Assembly (NCBI GenBank): GCA_902472305.1
Contig: CABRNK010000001.1
Location: forward strand, 124,001 to 188,000
From: Hominenteromicrobium sp900549945
Lineage (GTDB): Bacteria > Bacillota > Clostridia > Oscillospirales > Acutalibacteraceae
DNA length: 64,000 nt
Reading direction: 5' to 3'
Shown: one piece after another, positions 7,773-15,856 of the stretch
Layout: each line of letters begins with the position of its first letter
Numbering within the stretch: the stretch's first letter is position 1
The notes under the pieces: generated by a model
The model's input: only the letters and a program-made list of their open reading frames with translations
Database searches by the model: none
What the model was told of the DNA's origin: nothing
Made by a program: the position numbers and the translations under genes

Positions 7773-9665
7773 GTGAACGAGATGAAGCAAAAGAAAAGTA
7801 CGGTTTTGGCCGCATGGCTGCTGACGGTGCTGCTCGCCGGGTGCACGGTGCCGCAGGCGGACGCCGGGGCCGAAAGCGGCGCGGCGAACGTGGCGGAGAC
7901 GGCGGCGGAAAGCGGGGGCACAGCCGAAGCGCAGGCCGGCGCCGACGGCGCGACGGGCGGCGTCATAGGGCCGGTGATAGAGGAGAATCTCACATTTAAG
8001 GGCAAGGATGAATACAGTGATTATGCGGGCGCGGTGGAGATTGACCTCTCCGCCCCGCAGGCGGCCGACGGCGTTTCGGTCTCCGGCAGCACGGTCACGA
8101 TCTCGGCGGCGGGCACCTATGTGCTGACCGGCACGCTTGCCGACGGGCAGGTCGTCGTCGCTGCCGGTGAAAACGACGACGTGCGCCTTGTGCTCGAAAA
8201 CGCATCCATTTCCAGCGCCTCGACCGCACCGGTCTATGTGAAAAGCGCGGACAAGGTGATTCTCAGCTTGCCCGAGGGAACCGAAAGCTATGTGGCGGAT
8301 GCTGTGACGGGCACGGACGGCGAGGACACGCTGACCGGCGCGATCTACGCCGCGTGCGACCTATCGATCAACGGCAGCGGCACGCTGCGCATCGAGGCCG
8401 GTGCGAACGACGCGATCTCCACAAAGGACGACCTGCGCATTACCGGCGGCACACTGGAAATCACGGCGGCGGACGACGGCCTTGTGGCGAACGACGGTAT
8501 CCTGATCCGCGGCGGCACGCTGCGCATCACGGCGGGCGGCGACGGCATCAAGGCCACAAAGGCCGAGGCGGATAAGGGCTTTGTTTATATCGGCGGCGGT
8601 TCGGTCTCGATTGATGCGGATTGCGACGGCATTCAGGCGGAGACGAGCGTGCTGGTTTCCGGCGGCGCTCTGGAAATCACGGCGGGCGGCGGTGTGAATA
8701 CGCAGGCAGAAACCGGCAATGCTATGTTCGGCGGCGCGGCCGAAGAAAGCGATACGGTTTCGATGAAGGGCATCAAGGCTGAGGCGGCGCTTGCGGTCAC
8801 CGGCGGCACGCTGACGCTGGACGCCGCGGACGACAGCCTGCACAGCAACGGGACCGCCTCGGTTTCGGGCGGAACGATCACCGCACGCACCGGCGACGAC
8901 GGCATCCATGCCGACGATACGCTTACGATCAGCGGCGGGGAGATCACCGTCGCGGAGAGCTACGAGGGCGTCGAGGCGGGCGTGATCCTCGTCACCGGCG
9001 GCAAAATCGATGTCACGGCCTCGGACGACGGCTTCAACGCGGCCGGTGGCACGGATAGCTCCGCGGAGAACGGGCGGTTTGGGCCCGACGCATTTGCGGG
9101 GGACGCAACGAAATCGATGACTTTCGAGGGCGGCACGGTGACGGTCAATGCGGGCGGCGACGGGCTGGATTCGAACGGCACGCTCACCGTCAGCGGCGGC
9201 ACAATTCTGGTCAGCGGCCCGACAGACAGCGCAAACGGTATTTTTGACAGCGGCACATCCTTCACCGTCAACGGCGGTGTGCTGCTGGGAACCGGCAGCG
9301 CCGGCATGCTGGAAATGCCGGAAGAGGATTCCGCGCAGAACACGCTGTGCGCCGCGTGCAGCGGCAGCGCCGGAAGCGCGGTAGAGATCCGGGATGCGGA
9401 CGGCAGCGTGCTTGCCGCCTACACGGCGCCGAAGGCATTTTCGGTCGTGGTGTGCAGCGCGCCGGAGATCACGCAGGGCGAGACGTACACGATTTTCGTG
9501 GACGGCGCGCAGGCCGCGCAGGTTGAATGCACAGGCGTCGTTTCCGGGGATGTTTCCGGCATGGGCGGCTTTGGCGGGCAGCCGGACATGAACGGCGGCG
9601 CGCAGAATGGCGGTCCGGGCGCCGGGCAGGCCCCCGGTATGCGCGGCGGCTTTTCCGACAGATAA
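7773..9665 (+). CDS. Carbohydrate-binding beta-helix lipoprotein (Cthe_2159-like)
   Basis: A 630-residue secreted lipoprotein. The signal peptide is MKQKKSTVLAAWLLTVLLAG with lipobox LAGC at about residue 26, followed by an Ala/Gly/Glu-rich linker. Residues about 80-500 contain many repeats of the kind GGTLEITAADDGLVAN (consensus GGxxxIxAxDDGIxA). This is the right-handed beta-helix pattern of the Cthe_2159 polygalacturonate-binding family (PF14262). The tail is Gly/Met/Gln-rich. I chose the GTG at 7773 because AGAAAGG lies 5 bases before it; the ATG at 7782 is an alternative. It is probably cell-surface anchored and binds polysaccharide, calcium or another ligand. Confidence 0.88.
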   Translation: MNEMKQKKSTVLAAWLLTVLLAGCTVPQADAGAESGAANVAETAAESGGTAEAQAGADGATGGVIGPVIEENLTFKGKDEYSDYAGAVEIDLSAPQAADGVSVSGSTVTISAAGTYVLTGTLADGQVVVAAGENDDVRLVLENASISSASTAPVYVKSADKVILSLPEGTESYVADAVTGTDGEDTLTGAIYAACDLSINGSGTLRIEAGANDAISTKDDLRITGGTLEITAADDGLVANDGILIRGGTLRITAGGDGIKATKAEADKGFVYIGGGSVSIDADCDGIQAETSVLVSGGALEITAGGGVNTQAETGNAMFGGAAEESDTVSMKGIKAEAALAVTGGTLTLDAADDSLHSNGTASVSGGTITARTGDDGIHADDTLTISGGEITVAESYEGVEAGVILVTGGKIDVTASDDGFNAAGGTDSSAENGRFGPDAFAGDATKSMTFEGGTVTVNAGGDGLDSNGTLTVSGGTILVSGPTDSANGIFDSGTSFTVNGGVLLGTGSAGMLEMPEEDSAQNTLCAACSGSAGSAVEIRDADGSVLAAYTAPKAFSVVVCSAPEITQGETYTIFVDGAQAAQVECTGVVSGDVSGMGGFGGQPDMNGGAQNGGPGAGQAPGMRGGFSDR

Positions 9666-10015
9666 CCACAATCCGTGGCGAAAAATGAATTTTTTGTAAC
9701 TATATCTGGCGGTTTGTAGGGAAAAGAAAGATCTTTTACGGAAAAAGCTATGAATCCGTCCGATTGTGTCGAAAGAGAGCGAACGATTTTGTTTGAAACT
9801 GCGGAAAAGGCTTGTTATAATGAGCTTGCGAAATCCGACAGAGTCATCGCAGATCTGACAGCGAGCAGCAAAATCCAAGGGAAATCTTCCGTTTTTCGCG
9901 CGTCGAAAAAGCAGGGATTTTAAGGGGCGGCTCGCGTCGGCACAGGATTTTTAAACCAAAGGGCCTTCGCGCGCAGCGCTGCGCCGGGGCGCTCGACGAG
10001 AAAGGATGACCATTT
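9666..10015 (+). other. Non-coding region with promoter and long structured leader
   Basis: No credible gene is present in these 350 bp. A promoter is at 9793-9821. Downstream, the predicted leader contains a nested hairpin: AAAATCC (about 9871) with GGGATTTT (about 9924), enclosing TTTTTCG/CGAAAAA. A GC-rich hairpin near 9968-10000 precedes the next ribosome-binding site. It matches no riboswitch class that I recognise. Confidence 0.5.
9793..9821 (+). promoter_or_regulatory. Sigma-A promoter of small-protein gene
   Basis: TTGAAA (9793-9798), a 17-bp spacer and TATAAT (9816-9821). It gives a leader of about 190 nt before the ATG at 10016. Confidence 0.78.
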
Positions 10016-10237
10016 ATGAAAAACACAGAGAGCAATGGACTGATCATGCGCGTAGCCGACCAGCACGGTGTGGATGGAGACGTAGTGCTCGGCGGTATCC
10101 GTGAAGCACTTGCCGCCGCACAGCGGTCGGAGGATTCCAAAGCGCAGGCATTTTGGGCGTCAATTCCCGAGGGTGCCAGCGAGCTCGAGGTTGTACTGCG
10201 CATCACACAGCTTCTGCGCATGCGAAAGGCCGGATAA
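10016..10237 (+). CDS. Hypothetical small acidic protein, 73 aa
   Basis: A 73-residue cytosolic protein that I do not recognise. It starts MKNTESNGLIMRVADQHGVD and contains GGIREALAAAQ and ELEVVLRITQLLRMRKAG, so it is probably mostly helical. The ATG is preceded by AGAAAGGATGA, and a clean terminator follows the stop, so it is very likely a real single-gene unit despite its size. The unusually long leader suggests post-transcriptional control. Confidence 0.72.
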   Translation: MKNTESNGLIMRVADQHGVDGDVVLGGIREALAAAQRSEDSKAQAFWASIPEGASELEVVLRITQLLRMRKAG

Positions 10238-10241
10238 AAGG

Positions 10242-10287
10242 GAAGGATCCGCGGGGCCCTCGGGCTTTTGCGGATCCTTCTGCTTTT
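10242..10287 (+). terminator. Terminator after small-protein gene
   Basis: GAAGGATCCGC (10242-10252) pairs perfectly with GCGGATCCTTC (10270-10280), followed by TGCTTTT. Confidence 0.85.
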
Positions 10288-10300
10288 GTGAAAAGGGGCT

Positions 10301-11602
10301 CTACCGCGCGTGCCCGGATTCCGCCTCCATGCGTGCGAAAACACTGCGGGAGCCGAGCGCGACGGCGAGCGCCAGCGCGGCGGCGAGGAAGAGGACCAGC
10401 CACGGCGCGCCGGCCAGCGCGTCAAACAGCAGGCCGTACAGCGCCTGACCGACCGGCTGCGCGCAGTTTGAGACGGCGAGAACGCTTGCAGTAACCTTGC
10501 CGAGCAGGCGCTCCGGCGTTTGCTGCTGTACGGCGGTCAGCAGGGCAACCGTGAAAACCGTCGCCGCCGCCATCGCGAGAAAGCTCATCGCCGTGATGAC
10601 CCAGAAGCCGGCCCGCGCCGGTACGCCGGGCAGCAGGGCGAGGCCCATCGCGAGCACGGCGAGCGCGCAGCCGGAGAGCAGGGCGGAGCCGCTGCGCAGC
10701 CGCAGCCTTTCACCGGCGTTTCCGGCGAGCAGCCCGCCGGCTAAGCCCCCGAGGCCCATCGCGCCCTGCGTCAGGCCGAGATCCGCGTCGGAAAGGCCGA
10801 GCGACTGCACGACGAGAACCGGTATGCCGACGACGAGCGCGGCGGAGAGCACAAGGTTGAACAGCGCGAGAAGCAGAATGACCGAAAGAAAGGCGGGCTT
10901 TTCGGCCGAGATAAACCGAAAGCTCTCGCGCAGGTCGCCGGCGGCCGCGGCGAGCAGACCGGCAGATTTGCGGCGGCGCGTGTGGGGGATGCGGATGAAA
11001 ACCTCCATGACCGCCGAGAGCGCAAAGCAGATGGCGCTGAGAATCAGGATTGGTCGAAGGCCGAACGCGCCGAACAGCACGCCGCCCGCCACGGGGCCGA
11101 GCAGGCCGGAAAGCGTGCCGACCATATTGATGACCGCGTTGCCGCGCAGCAGCACCCTCGGCCCGGCCAGAAGCGGGATGCTCGCCTGCACGGCGGGCTG
11201 GTAGGCGCCGGCGATGCCGTAGAGCAGCATCAGCGCGGCGGACATCAGCGGCACGAGCGGGACGCGCCCGAGCGCGAGATAAAACACGGCGATCAAAAGT
11301 GCGGTGCAGGCGTCCAGCAGAACCATGATGTTCCGCTTATTGACGCGGTCGGCGATCACGCCGCCGAGCAGGGAAAAGACGACCATCGGGACGAACGAGC
11401 AGGCCGTCACCGCGCCGAACAGCGCGGAGGAGCCGGTTTCGCGCAGCAGGTGGAGCGGCAGTGCGAAGCGCAGGACGGCGTTGCCGAACAGGGAGATGAT
11501 CTGCCCGATGACGACGAGCGTGAAATCGCGGCGGAACAGGCGCGGTTTTTCCGGCTGTGGGGCAAAGGTGCTTTTAGGGCGGATGCTGCGGCTTGTGTTC
11601 AT
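10301..11602 (-). CDS. MFS transporter, efflux type
   Basis: A 433-residue major facilitator with about 12 membrane helices. The first helix begins FTLVVIGQIISLFGNAVLRF. The loop between helices 2 and 3 carries GGVIADRVNKRNIMVLLD, the family A-motif (G-x-x-x-D-R-x-x-R/K). Members of this subgroup (MFS_3-like) usually export drugs or siderophores. I chose the ATG at 11602 because the Shine-Dalgarno GGAGG is 8 bases before it and overlaps the upstream in-frame ATG. It is the second gene of a minus-strand pair with the small membrane protein at 11682. A TetR operator upstream of that pair implies inducible efflux. The substrate is unknown. Confidence 0.9.
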   Translation of the reverse strand: MNTSRSIRPKSTFAPQPEKPRLFRRDFTLVVIGQIISLFGNAVLRFALPLHLLRETGSSALFGAVTACSFVPMVVFSLLGGVIADRVNKRNIMVLLDACTALLIAVFYLALGRVPLVPLMSAALMLLYGIAGAYQPAVQASIPLLAGPRVLLRGNAVINMVGTLSGLLGPVAGGVLFGAFGLRPILILSAICFALSAVMEVFIRIPHTRRRKSAGLLAAAAGDLRESFRFISAEKPAFLSVILLLALFNLVLSAALVVGIPVLVVQSLGLSDADLGLTQGAMGLGGLAGGLLAGNAGERLRLRSGSALLSGCALAVLAMGLALLPGVPARAGFWVITAMSFLAMAAATVFTVALLTAVQQQTPERLLGKVTASVLAVSNCAQPVGQALYGLLFDALAGAPWLVLFLAAALALAVALGSRSVFARMEAESGHAR

Positions 11603-11681
11603 AAAGTTTTCCTCCATTTGTGTGCAATCGGTTGGTTCTGCGGCGGTGAAATGCCGGAGGCAGCGGGCGGCTTTTCTGCGG

Positions 11682-11972
11682 CTATTTTCTTCTGAAGAGC
11701 AGCGCCTCTATAAGCTGGGCGGCAACGGCGGCGCCGCCTGCAATCAGACAGAGCCTCGCCGCCTTGGAACAGCCGTGTCTTTCGAGCGAGGCGGCGCCTA
11801 CCATCAGCCCGAGGCCGGCGCAGAGGGAAACCGCTTTTCCCGCGATGCGCACGGGCCGGAAGCGCCATGCCCTGTTTACCGAGCGATCGACCGCACCGGC
11901 CGCGCGCTCGGCGGTTTTTTCCACCGCGCTGCCGAAGTGCTCCATCGCGCGTTCGAATCTTTCCTCTGTCAT
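11682..11972 (-). CDS. Hypothetical small membrane protein, 96 aa
   Basis: A 96-residue protein. The N-terminal half is charged and helical (MTEERFERAMEHFGSAVEKT and on), and two hydrophobic segments follow (about residues 43-62 and 70-90, ending EALLFRRK). It is unrecognised. The start has a strong AAGGAGG site. It lies 79 bp ahead of the MFS gene on the same strand and directly downstream of a TetR-type operator, so it is probably an accessory membrane component or a co-regulated protein of the efflux module. Confidence 0.75.
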   Translation of the reverse strand: MTEERFERAMEHFGSAVEKTAERAAGAVDRSVNRAWRFRPVRIAGKAVSLCAGLGLMVGAASLERHGCSKAARLCLIAGGAAVAAQLIEALLFRRK

Positions 11973-12031
11973 ACTGCATTCCTCCTTGAATTTTTCGGTT
12001 GTATGTATGGTTTTGATCGAGGCTGTCTGTT

Positions 12032-12052
12032 AAAAACCAACCGTCGGTTTGT
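12032..12052. promoter_or_regulatory. TetR operator of the efflux operon
   Basis: The minus strand reads ACAAACCGACGGTTGGTTTT, nearly identical to the palindrome at 13028-13048 in front of the tetR gene. It sits 60 bp before the small membrane protein start and overlaps a TATAC -10-like element. Confidence 0.75.
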
Positions 12053-12062
12053 ATAATCCTCA

Positions 12063-12094
12063 AAATAAACTGCTCCGCGGAGCAGCTTATTTTA
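12063..12094. terminator. Bidirectional terminator, perfect palindrome
   Basis: CTGCTCCGCGGAGCAG (12070-12085) is flanked by AAATAA and TTATTT, extending the stem into an A/T tract on both strands. It lies between the tetR unit and the efflux operon. Confidence 0.72.
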
Positions 12095-12353
12095 TATGGG
12101 GACGTGGCCGCCGGGAATGGCCGCCATGCGGCTCGCCGGCAGCTTCAGACGCGCGGCCGCGCGGGGAGAATGATTCTCACCCCGCCCGCCGCCGGAAATC
12201 ATCCGCTTGCAGATCGGCCCGCGCCGCGTTTCCGTACAGCGCGGTTCGCTCCGCCGCGCTATGCCGCCGGCGAGGGCGGTATGCCTGCGGTGCGCGCCGG
12301 GAAAAGCGGAGAGATGTGAATCACTGGATTCCGGTGTCAGTGCAGAGATCGGC
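12095..12353. other. Non-coding stretch with a Fur-box-like palindrome
   Basis: No open frame here looks genuine. A 7-1-7 inverted repeat, GGAGAATGATTCTCA at 12165-12179, resembles the core of a ferric-uptake-regulator site, but no iron gene follows on either strand. The stretch may be a decayed gene. Confidence 0.3.
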
Positions 12354-13007
12354 TCATTCCGGCGTGCCACGGAGAAGATTCGTGTAGCGGACGTACGCCT
12401 CTGTGATCTCGTCGTCGATGATTTCCAGCCCCATCGACGCGGTGATCCGGCGGAACACCGCGCAGCGCGCGCGCGTCTCCTCCGGCGCGGTGGGCTGCAG
12501 CAGCGGGTTCAGCCAGACGTTCATCAGCACCATGACGGCCTCCGCCACGGCGCGGGTGTCCTCGACGTGCAGCGAACCGTCCGCGACGCCCTCGTTCAAA
12601 ATCGGCTCGACGTATGCGGGCGCGACAAGCTCGTACAGCTCGCGGATGTGGATCGCGAGAAAGCGCGGGTTGTCGAGCAGGTAGGGCACGATGTCCAGCA
12701 CCTTCTGCTGGTTTGGGTGCAGGATGGAGGCGCGGAAGAGCGCGCGCAGCTTTTCGCGGCCGTTCATGGCCGGATCATCGCGCACGGCGGAGAGCCGCGC
12801 CTCGGTCTCCTCGCCGATCCGGCTGCAAATGCGCTCGAAAATGTCCTCTTTCGAGTTGAAGTGGTGGTAGATCGCGCCCTTTGAAAGGTGCGTTTCCTCG
12901 AGAATGTCCTGCAGGGAGGTGCCGTCGTAGCCCTTTTCCATGAAGAGCCGGGCGGCCGTGTCCAGAATGAGCTGGACGGTTTCCTCCGGGCATTTGTTTC
13001 TTGCCAT
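12354..13007 (-). CDS. TetR/AcrR family transcriptional regulator
   Basis: A 217-residue repressor. The N-terminal helix-turn-helix is typical: LILDTAARLFMEKGYDGTSL, then QDILEETHLSKGAIYHHFNSKEDIF (about residues 12-58). The remainder is an all-helical ligand-binding domain ending YVRYTNLLRGTPE. The ATG at 13007 has AAAGG about 8 bases before it. Its own promoter is overlapped just downstream by a 21-bp palindrome, and the same sequence lies before the MFS operon. It therefore very likely represses both itself and the efflux genes until an unknown ligand binds. Confidence 0.93.
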   Translation of the reverse strand: MARNKCPEETVQLILDTAARLFMEKGYDGTSLQDILEETHLSKGAIYHHFNSKEDIFERICSRIGEETEARLSAVRDDPAMNGREKLRALFRASILHPNQQKVLDIVPYLLDNPRFLAIHIRELYELVAPAYVEPILNEGVADGSLHVEDTRAVAEAVMVLMNVWLNPLLQPTAPEETRARCAVFRRITASMGLEIIDDEITEAYVRYTNLLRGTPE

Positions 13008-13027
13008 AGTGTTTCGCCTTTCTTTTT

Positions 13028-13048
13028 ACAAACCGACGGTCTGTTTGT
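13028..13048. promoter_or_regulatory. TetR autoregulatory operator
   Basis: The palindrome ACAAACCGAC-G-GTCTGTTTGT lies immediately downstream of the tetR -10 box, an ideal repression position. The half-sites match at 9 of 10 positions. Confidence 0.82.
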
Positions 13049-13077
13049 ATTATAACAGCACCAATGCGCCTTGTCAA
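13049..13077 (-). promoter_or_regulatory. Consensus sigma-A promoter of tetR
   Basis: On the minus strand TTGACA (13072-13077), a 17-bp spacer and TATAAT (13049-13054): a perfect consensus promoter, as expected for a repressed gene. The -35 lies inside the 3' end of valS. Confidence 0.88.
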
Positions 13078-15431
13078 CCGGCATTTTCCGGCGTGGCGTA
13101 TTCGATCCGCTCCGCCGCCGTGCAGGCGCGCAGATCCGGCTCCGTCTCGCGCAGCAGGGGCTCGCTCTCGCCGCGCGGCAGCGTCAGGCAGGGCAGGGGC
13201 GCCTTCATCGAGAGGCCGCGCTCCGCCTTGCAGCGCCGGGCCGCGGCGAGCGCCTCGTGCAAAACGGCGCCGAAACGCAGCAGCGCGCCGTCCGGCTCGG
13301 CCGGCGCGTCCCAGCGGAGCTGGTGAATTGAGAGCGCGCCCTCAAACTGCCGGAAATACAGCCCGTACAGATGCTCGGTGATGTGCGGGACGTAGATTGC
13401 GTAGAGCTTCAAAATGCAGAGGAACGCGCCGTACAGGGCGGCCTGCGCGCTGCGCCGGGCGGCCTTGCCGTAAGTTTCCGGCTTATACAGGCGGTTTTTG
13501 ACGAGCTCGAGGTAATCGTCGCAGAAGTCGTGCCAGAAAAGCGCGTCGATCTCCCGGCGCGCGGGGCCAGGCTCGTAGGCGCGGAGCAGAGCGGCGGCTT
13601 TTTCGGCCGTTTCCGCGCACCGGGCGAGCATCCAGCGGTCGGCGGGCAAAGTGGGCGCCGCGCCGTCCGGCGCGTAATCGGCGAGCTGTGCGAAAACGAA
13701 TTTCGCGGCGTTCCACAGCTTTGTGAGGAACCGCTTTGCGCCGTCGAGCTCCTTTTCGGAAAAGAGCGTGTCGGTGCCGAGCTTCGCGCCGGCGGTCCAG
13801 TAGCGCAGGGCGTCCGCCGAATGTTTTTGAATGAGCGCGGCGGGGTCGAGCGCGTTGCCCTTCGACTTGCCCATTTTCTCGCCGGGCTTTGCGAGGACGA
13901 AGCCGCAGATCATCAGGTCCTTCCACGGCAGCTTCCCGGTGTGATACAGGCTGCGGACAATCGTGTAAAACGTCCACGTGCGGATGATCTCGTGCGCCTG
14001 CGTGCGCATCGTCATCGGCAGCGCTGGCAGGCCGTTCTGCGCGTTGATGAGCGGCGTGAGGCTTGAGGTGGCCCATGTGTCGAAAACCGCGGTCTCGGGG
14101 AGAAATTCGGTGCAGCCGCAGGTGCACGCGCCCGTATACGGCGTTTCGAGCGGGTTGACCGGCAGCTGCTCCGGTGCGGCGAAGGCGGGACGGCCGCACG
14201 ACTTGCAGTACCAGACCGGGAACGGGACGCCGAAATACCGCTGGCGCGAGATGCACCAATCCCATTTGAGGTTTTCGACCCACGCGGTGTAGCGCGATTT
14301 CATCTGCGGCGGGTACCAGCGGATCTCGTCGGCGGCCCGGAGAAAGCGGTCCTTTTCGCTTAAAATGTCGATGTACCACTGGCGGGAGGGCAAAATCTCG
14401 ACGGGTCTGCCGCAGCGCTCATGCAGCGCGACGGCGTGGGTGAGCGTCTCCTGCCGCAGCAGCAGTCCCTTTTCCTTAAGCAGGCGAAGGATTTCCGCGC
14501 GCGCCGCCGGGACGCGCAGGCCGGCGAGGTACGGGACCTCGGGCGCGATTTTTCCGTCCGGCAGTAAAACACGGCGGTAGGGGAGGCCGTGCTCCGTGTA
14601 CCATGCGGCGTCGGTGCTGTCGCCGAACGTGGCGCACAGAACCGCGCCGGTGCCCTTTTCGGGGTCCGCCTTTTCGTCCGTGAGGATTGGGACCTCGAAA
14701 TCGTAGAGCGGAACCCGCGCGGTTTTGCCGATAAACCGCCGGTAGCGCGCGTCCTCCGGGTGGACAAACAGGCAGACGCAGCCGAACAGCAGCTCGGGCC
14801 GCGTCGTCGCGACCTCGATCGTCTCATCGCCGCAGGTAAAGGGCAGATAGCTGAAGGCCGTTTCGCGGTCGGCGGTTTCCAGCTCCGCCTGCGCGATCGA
14901 GGTGCGGCATTCGGTGCACCAGAGGACCGGCGATTCCTTGAGGTAGGCCTTGCCCATGCGGACGAGCTCGAGGAATTTCTCCTGCGCGAGCTTCTGCACA
15001 GCCGGGCTGACCGTGCGGTACTGTAAGTTCCAGTCTGCCGAAAAGCCGAGCGATTCCCAGAAATCGCGGAATTCCTTTTCGTAGCGCGCGCTTGTCTCGC
15101 GGCAGAGGGCGATAAAGTCGCTGCGCGGCAGATCGGCGGCGCGAACGTTCTGCTCGCGCTCGACGAGCCGCTCGGTCGGCAGGCCGTTGTCGTCGAAACC
15201 GAAGGGGTAAAAAACGTTTTCCCCCTGCATCCGGTGGAACCGCGCGATGATCTCGGCCTGCGTGAACGAGAACAGGTGCCCGATGTGCAGGCTGCCGCTG
15301 ACGGTCGGGGGCGGCGTATCGATCGAGTAGACCGGGGCTTTCGAATCGGGGTCGAACCGGTAGATGTTGTTTTCGCGCCAGAGGGCCTGCGTCTCCTTTT
15401 CGATCTGCGCGAAGCTGTAGAATTTTTCCAT
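13074..15431 (-). CDS. valS: Valine--tRNA ligase, short (type 2-like) form
   Basis: A class I aminoacyl-tRNA synthetase that charges tRNA-Val. The catalytic motif PPPTVSGSLHIGHLFS is at residues 36-51 (HIGH). FGFDDNGLPTERLVE follows, and the KMSKS loop reads EKMGKSKGNALDP. At 786 residues it is shorter than the usual 870-950-residue bacterial enzyme and lacks an obvious C-terminal coiled-coil arm, which fits the archaeal-like ValS type 2. The ATG at 15431 is preceded by GGGAAAGGA. A T-box leader with a GTG specifier controls it, supporting valine specificity over the similar isoleucine enzyme. The 3' end overlaps the tetR -35 region. Confidence 0.92.
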   Translation of the reverse strand: MEKFYSFAQIEKETQALWRENNIYRFDPDSKAPVYSIDTPPPTVSGSLHIGHLFSFTQAEIIARFHRMQGENVFYPFGFDDNGLPTERLVEREQNVRAADLPRSDFIALCRETSARYEKEFRDFWESLGFSADWNLQYRTVSPAVQKLAQEKFLELVRMGKAYLKESPVLWCTECRTSIAQAELETADRETAFSYLPFTCGDETIEVATTRPELLFGCVCLFVHPEDARYRRFIGKTARVPLYDFEVPILTDEKADPEKGTGAVLCATFGDSTDAAWYTEHGLPYRRVLLPDGKIAPEVPYLAGLRVPAARAEILRLLKEKGLLLRQETLTHAVALHERCGRPVEILPSRQWYIDILSEKDRFLRAADEIRWYPPQMKSRYTAWVENLKWDWCISRQRYFGVPFPVWYCKSCGRPAFAAPEQLPVNPLETPYTGACTCGCTEFLPETAVFDTWATSSLTPLINAQNGLPALPMTMRTQAHEIIRTWTFYTIVRSLYHTGKLPWKDLMICGFVLAKPGEKMGKSKGNALDPAALIQKHSADALRYWTAGAKLGTDTLFSEKELDGAKRFLTKLWNAAKFVFAQLADYAPDGAAPTLPADRWMLARCAETAEKAAALLRAYEPGPARREIDALFWHDFCDDYLELVKNRLYKPETYGKAARRSAQAALYGAFLCILKLYAIYVPHITEHLYGLYFRQFEGALSIHQLRWDAPAEPDGALLRFGAVLHEALAAARRCKAERGLSMKAPLPCLTLPRGESEPLLRETEPDLRACTAAERIEYATPENAG

Positions 15432-15471
15432 GATGCAGCATCCTTTCCCTAGAAAAAATTTCGACCGGATA

Positions 15472-15512
15472 CAAAAAAAGCCCCAAGCAGCACAAAATGT
15501 ACTGCTTGGGGC
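15472..15512 (-). terminator. T-box regulated terminator of valS
   Basis: On the minus strand CCCCAAGCAG pairs with CTGCTTGGGG, followed by CTTTTTTT. It is the terminator half of the T-box switch, 41 nt before the valS start. Confidence 0.92.
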
Positions 15513-15772
15513 GAACATTGTCCGCGGTACCACCCAATTTCAGAGGGAGCCTCTGCACTTTGCCGGTGCGGGACAGCGCGCTGTCCGATACCGTTTTCCG
15601 ATCACGGCGGAAATCCCGTTGAAGTCTACTGAGGGCGCAGCCCCGTTCGGTTCACAGCTTGGAGGTCACTTTCCGCGCGCTTTCACGAGAGCTTACACCG
15701 GCCGCTCCCTCTCTGCGCATCCTTTCGCGCGTACTCTTCCTCGTCAATGCCTTTCGATGTATTCGGTTCTTG
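15472..15772 (-). promoter_or_regulatory. T-box leader of valS, GTG specifier
   Basis: Uncharged-tRNA sensing leader. The T-box core TGGTACCGCGG within AAATTGGGTGG... is at 15522-15540 on the minus strand. Upstream lie stem I elements GAGGAAGAGTA, AGAGAGGGA and GGTGTAAG. In the specifier loop GTGACCTCC, the GTG at 15667-15669 fits a valine codon. The specifier position is assigned by analogy with other T-box loops. Confidence 0.9.
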
Positions 15773-15778
15773 CTTTGC

Positions 15779-15806
15779 ATTATAGCACCGTTTTTCGATT
15801 TGTCAA
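15779..15806 (-). promoter_or_regulatory. Sigma-A promoter of T-box-valS unit
   Basis: On the minus strand TTGACA (15801-15806), a 16-bp spacer and TATAAT (15779-15784). Confidence 0.85.
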
Positions 15807-15856
15807 CTGTTTTTTTCGCGCCGGCTGAAAACGCTTTCAGCGGCTGGCAGCGCCAA

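Noticed and set aside
12104..12319. Short frames on both strands in the tetR-MFS gap
   Set aside because: They are Arg/Pro-rich with no start signal; treated as non-coding.
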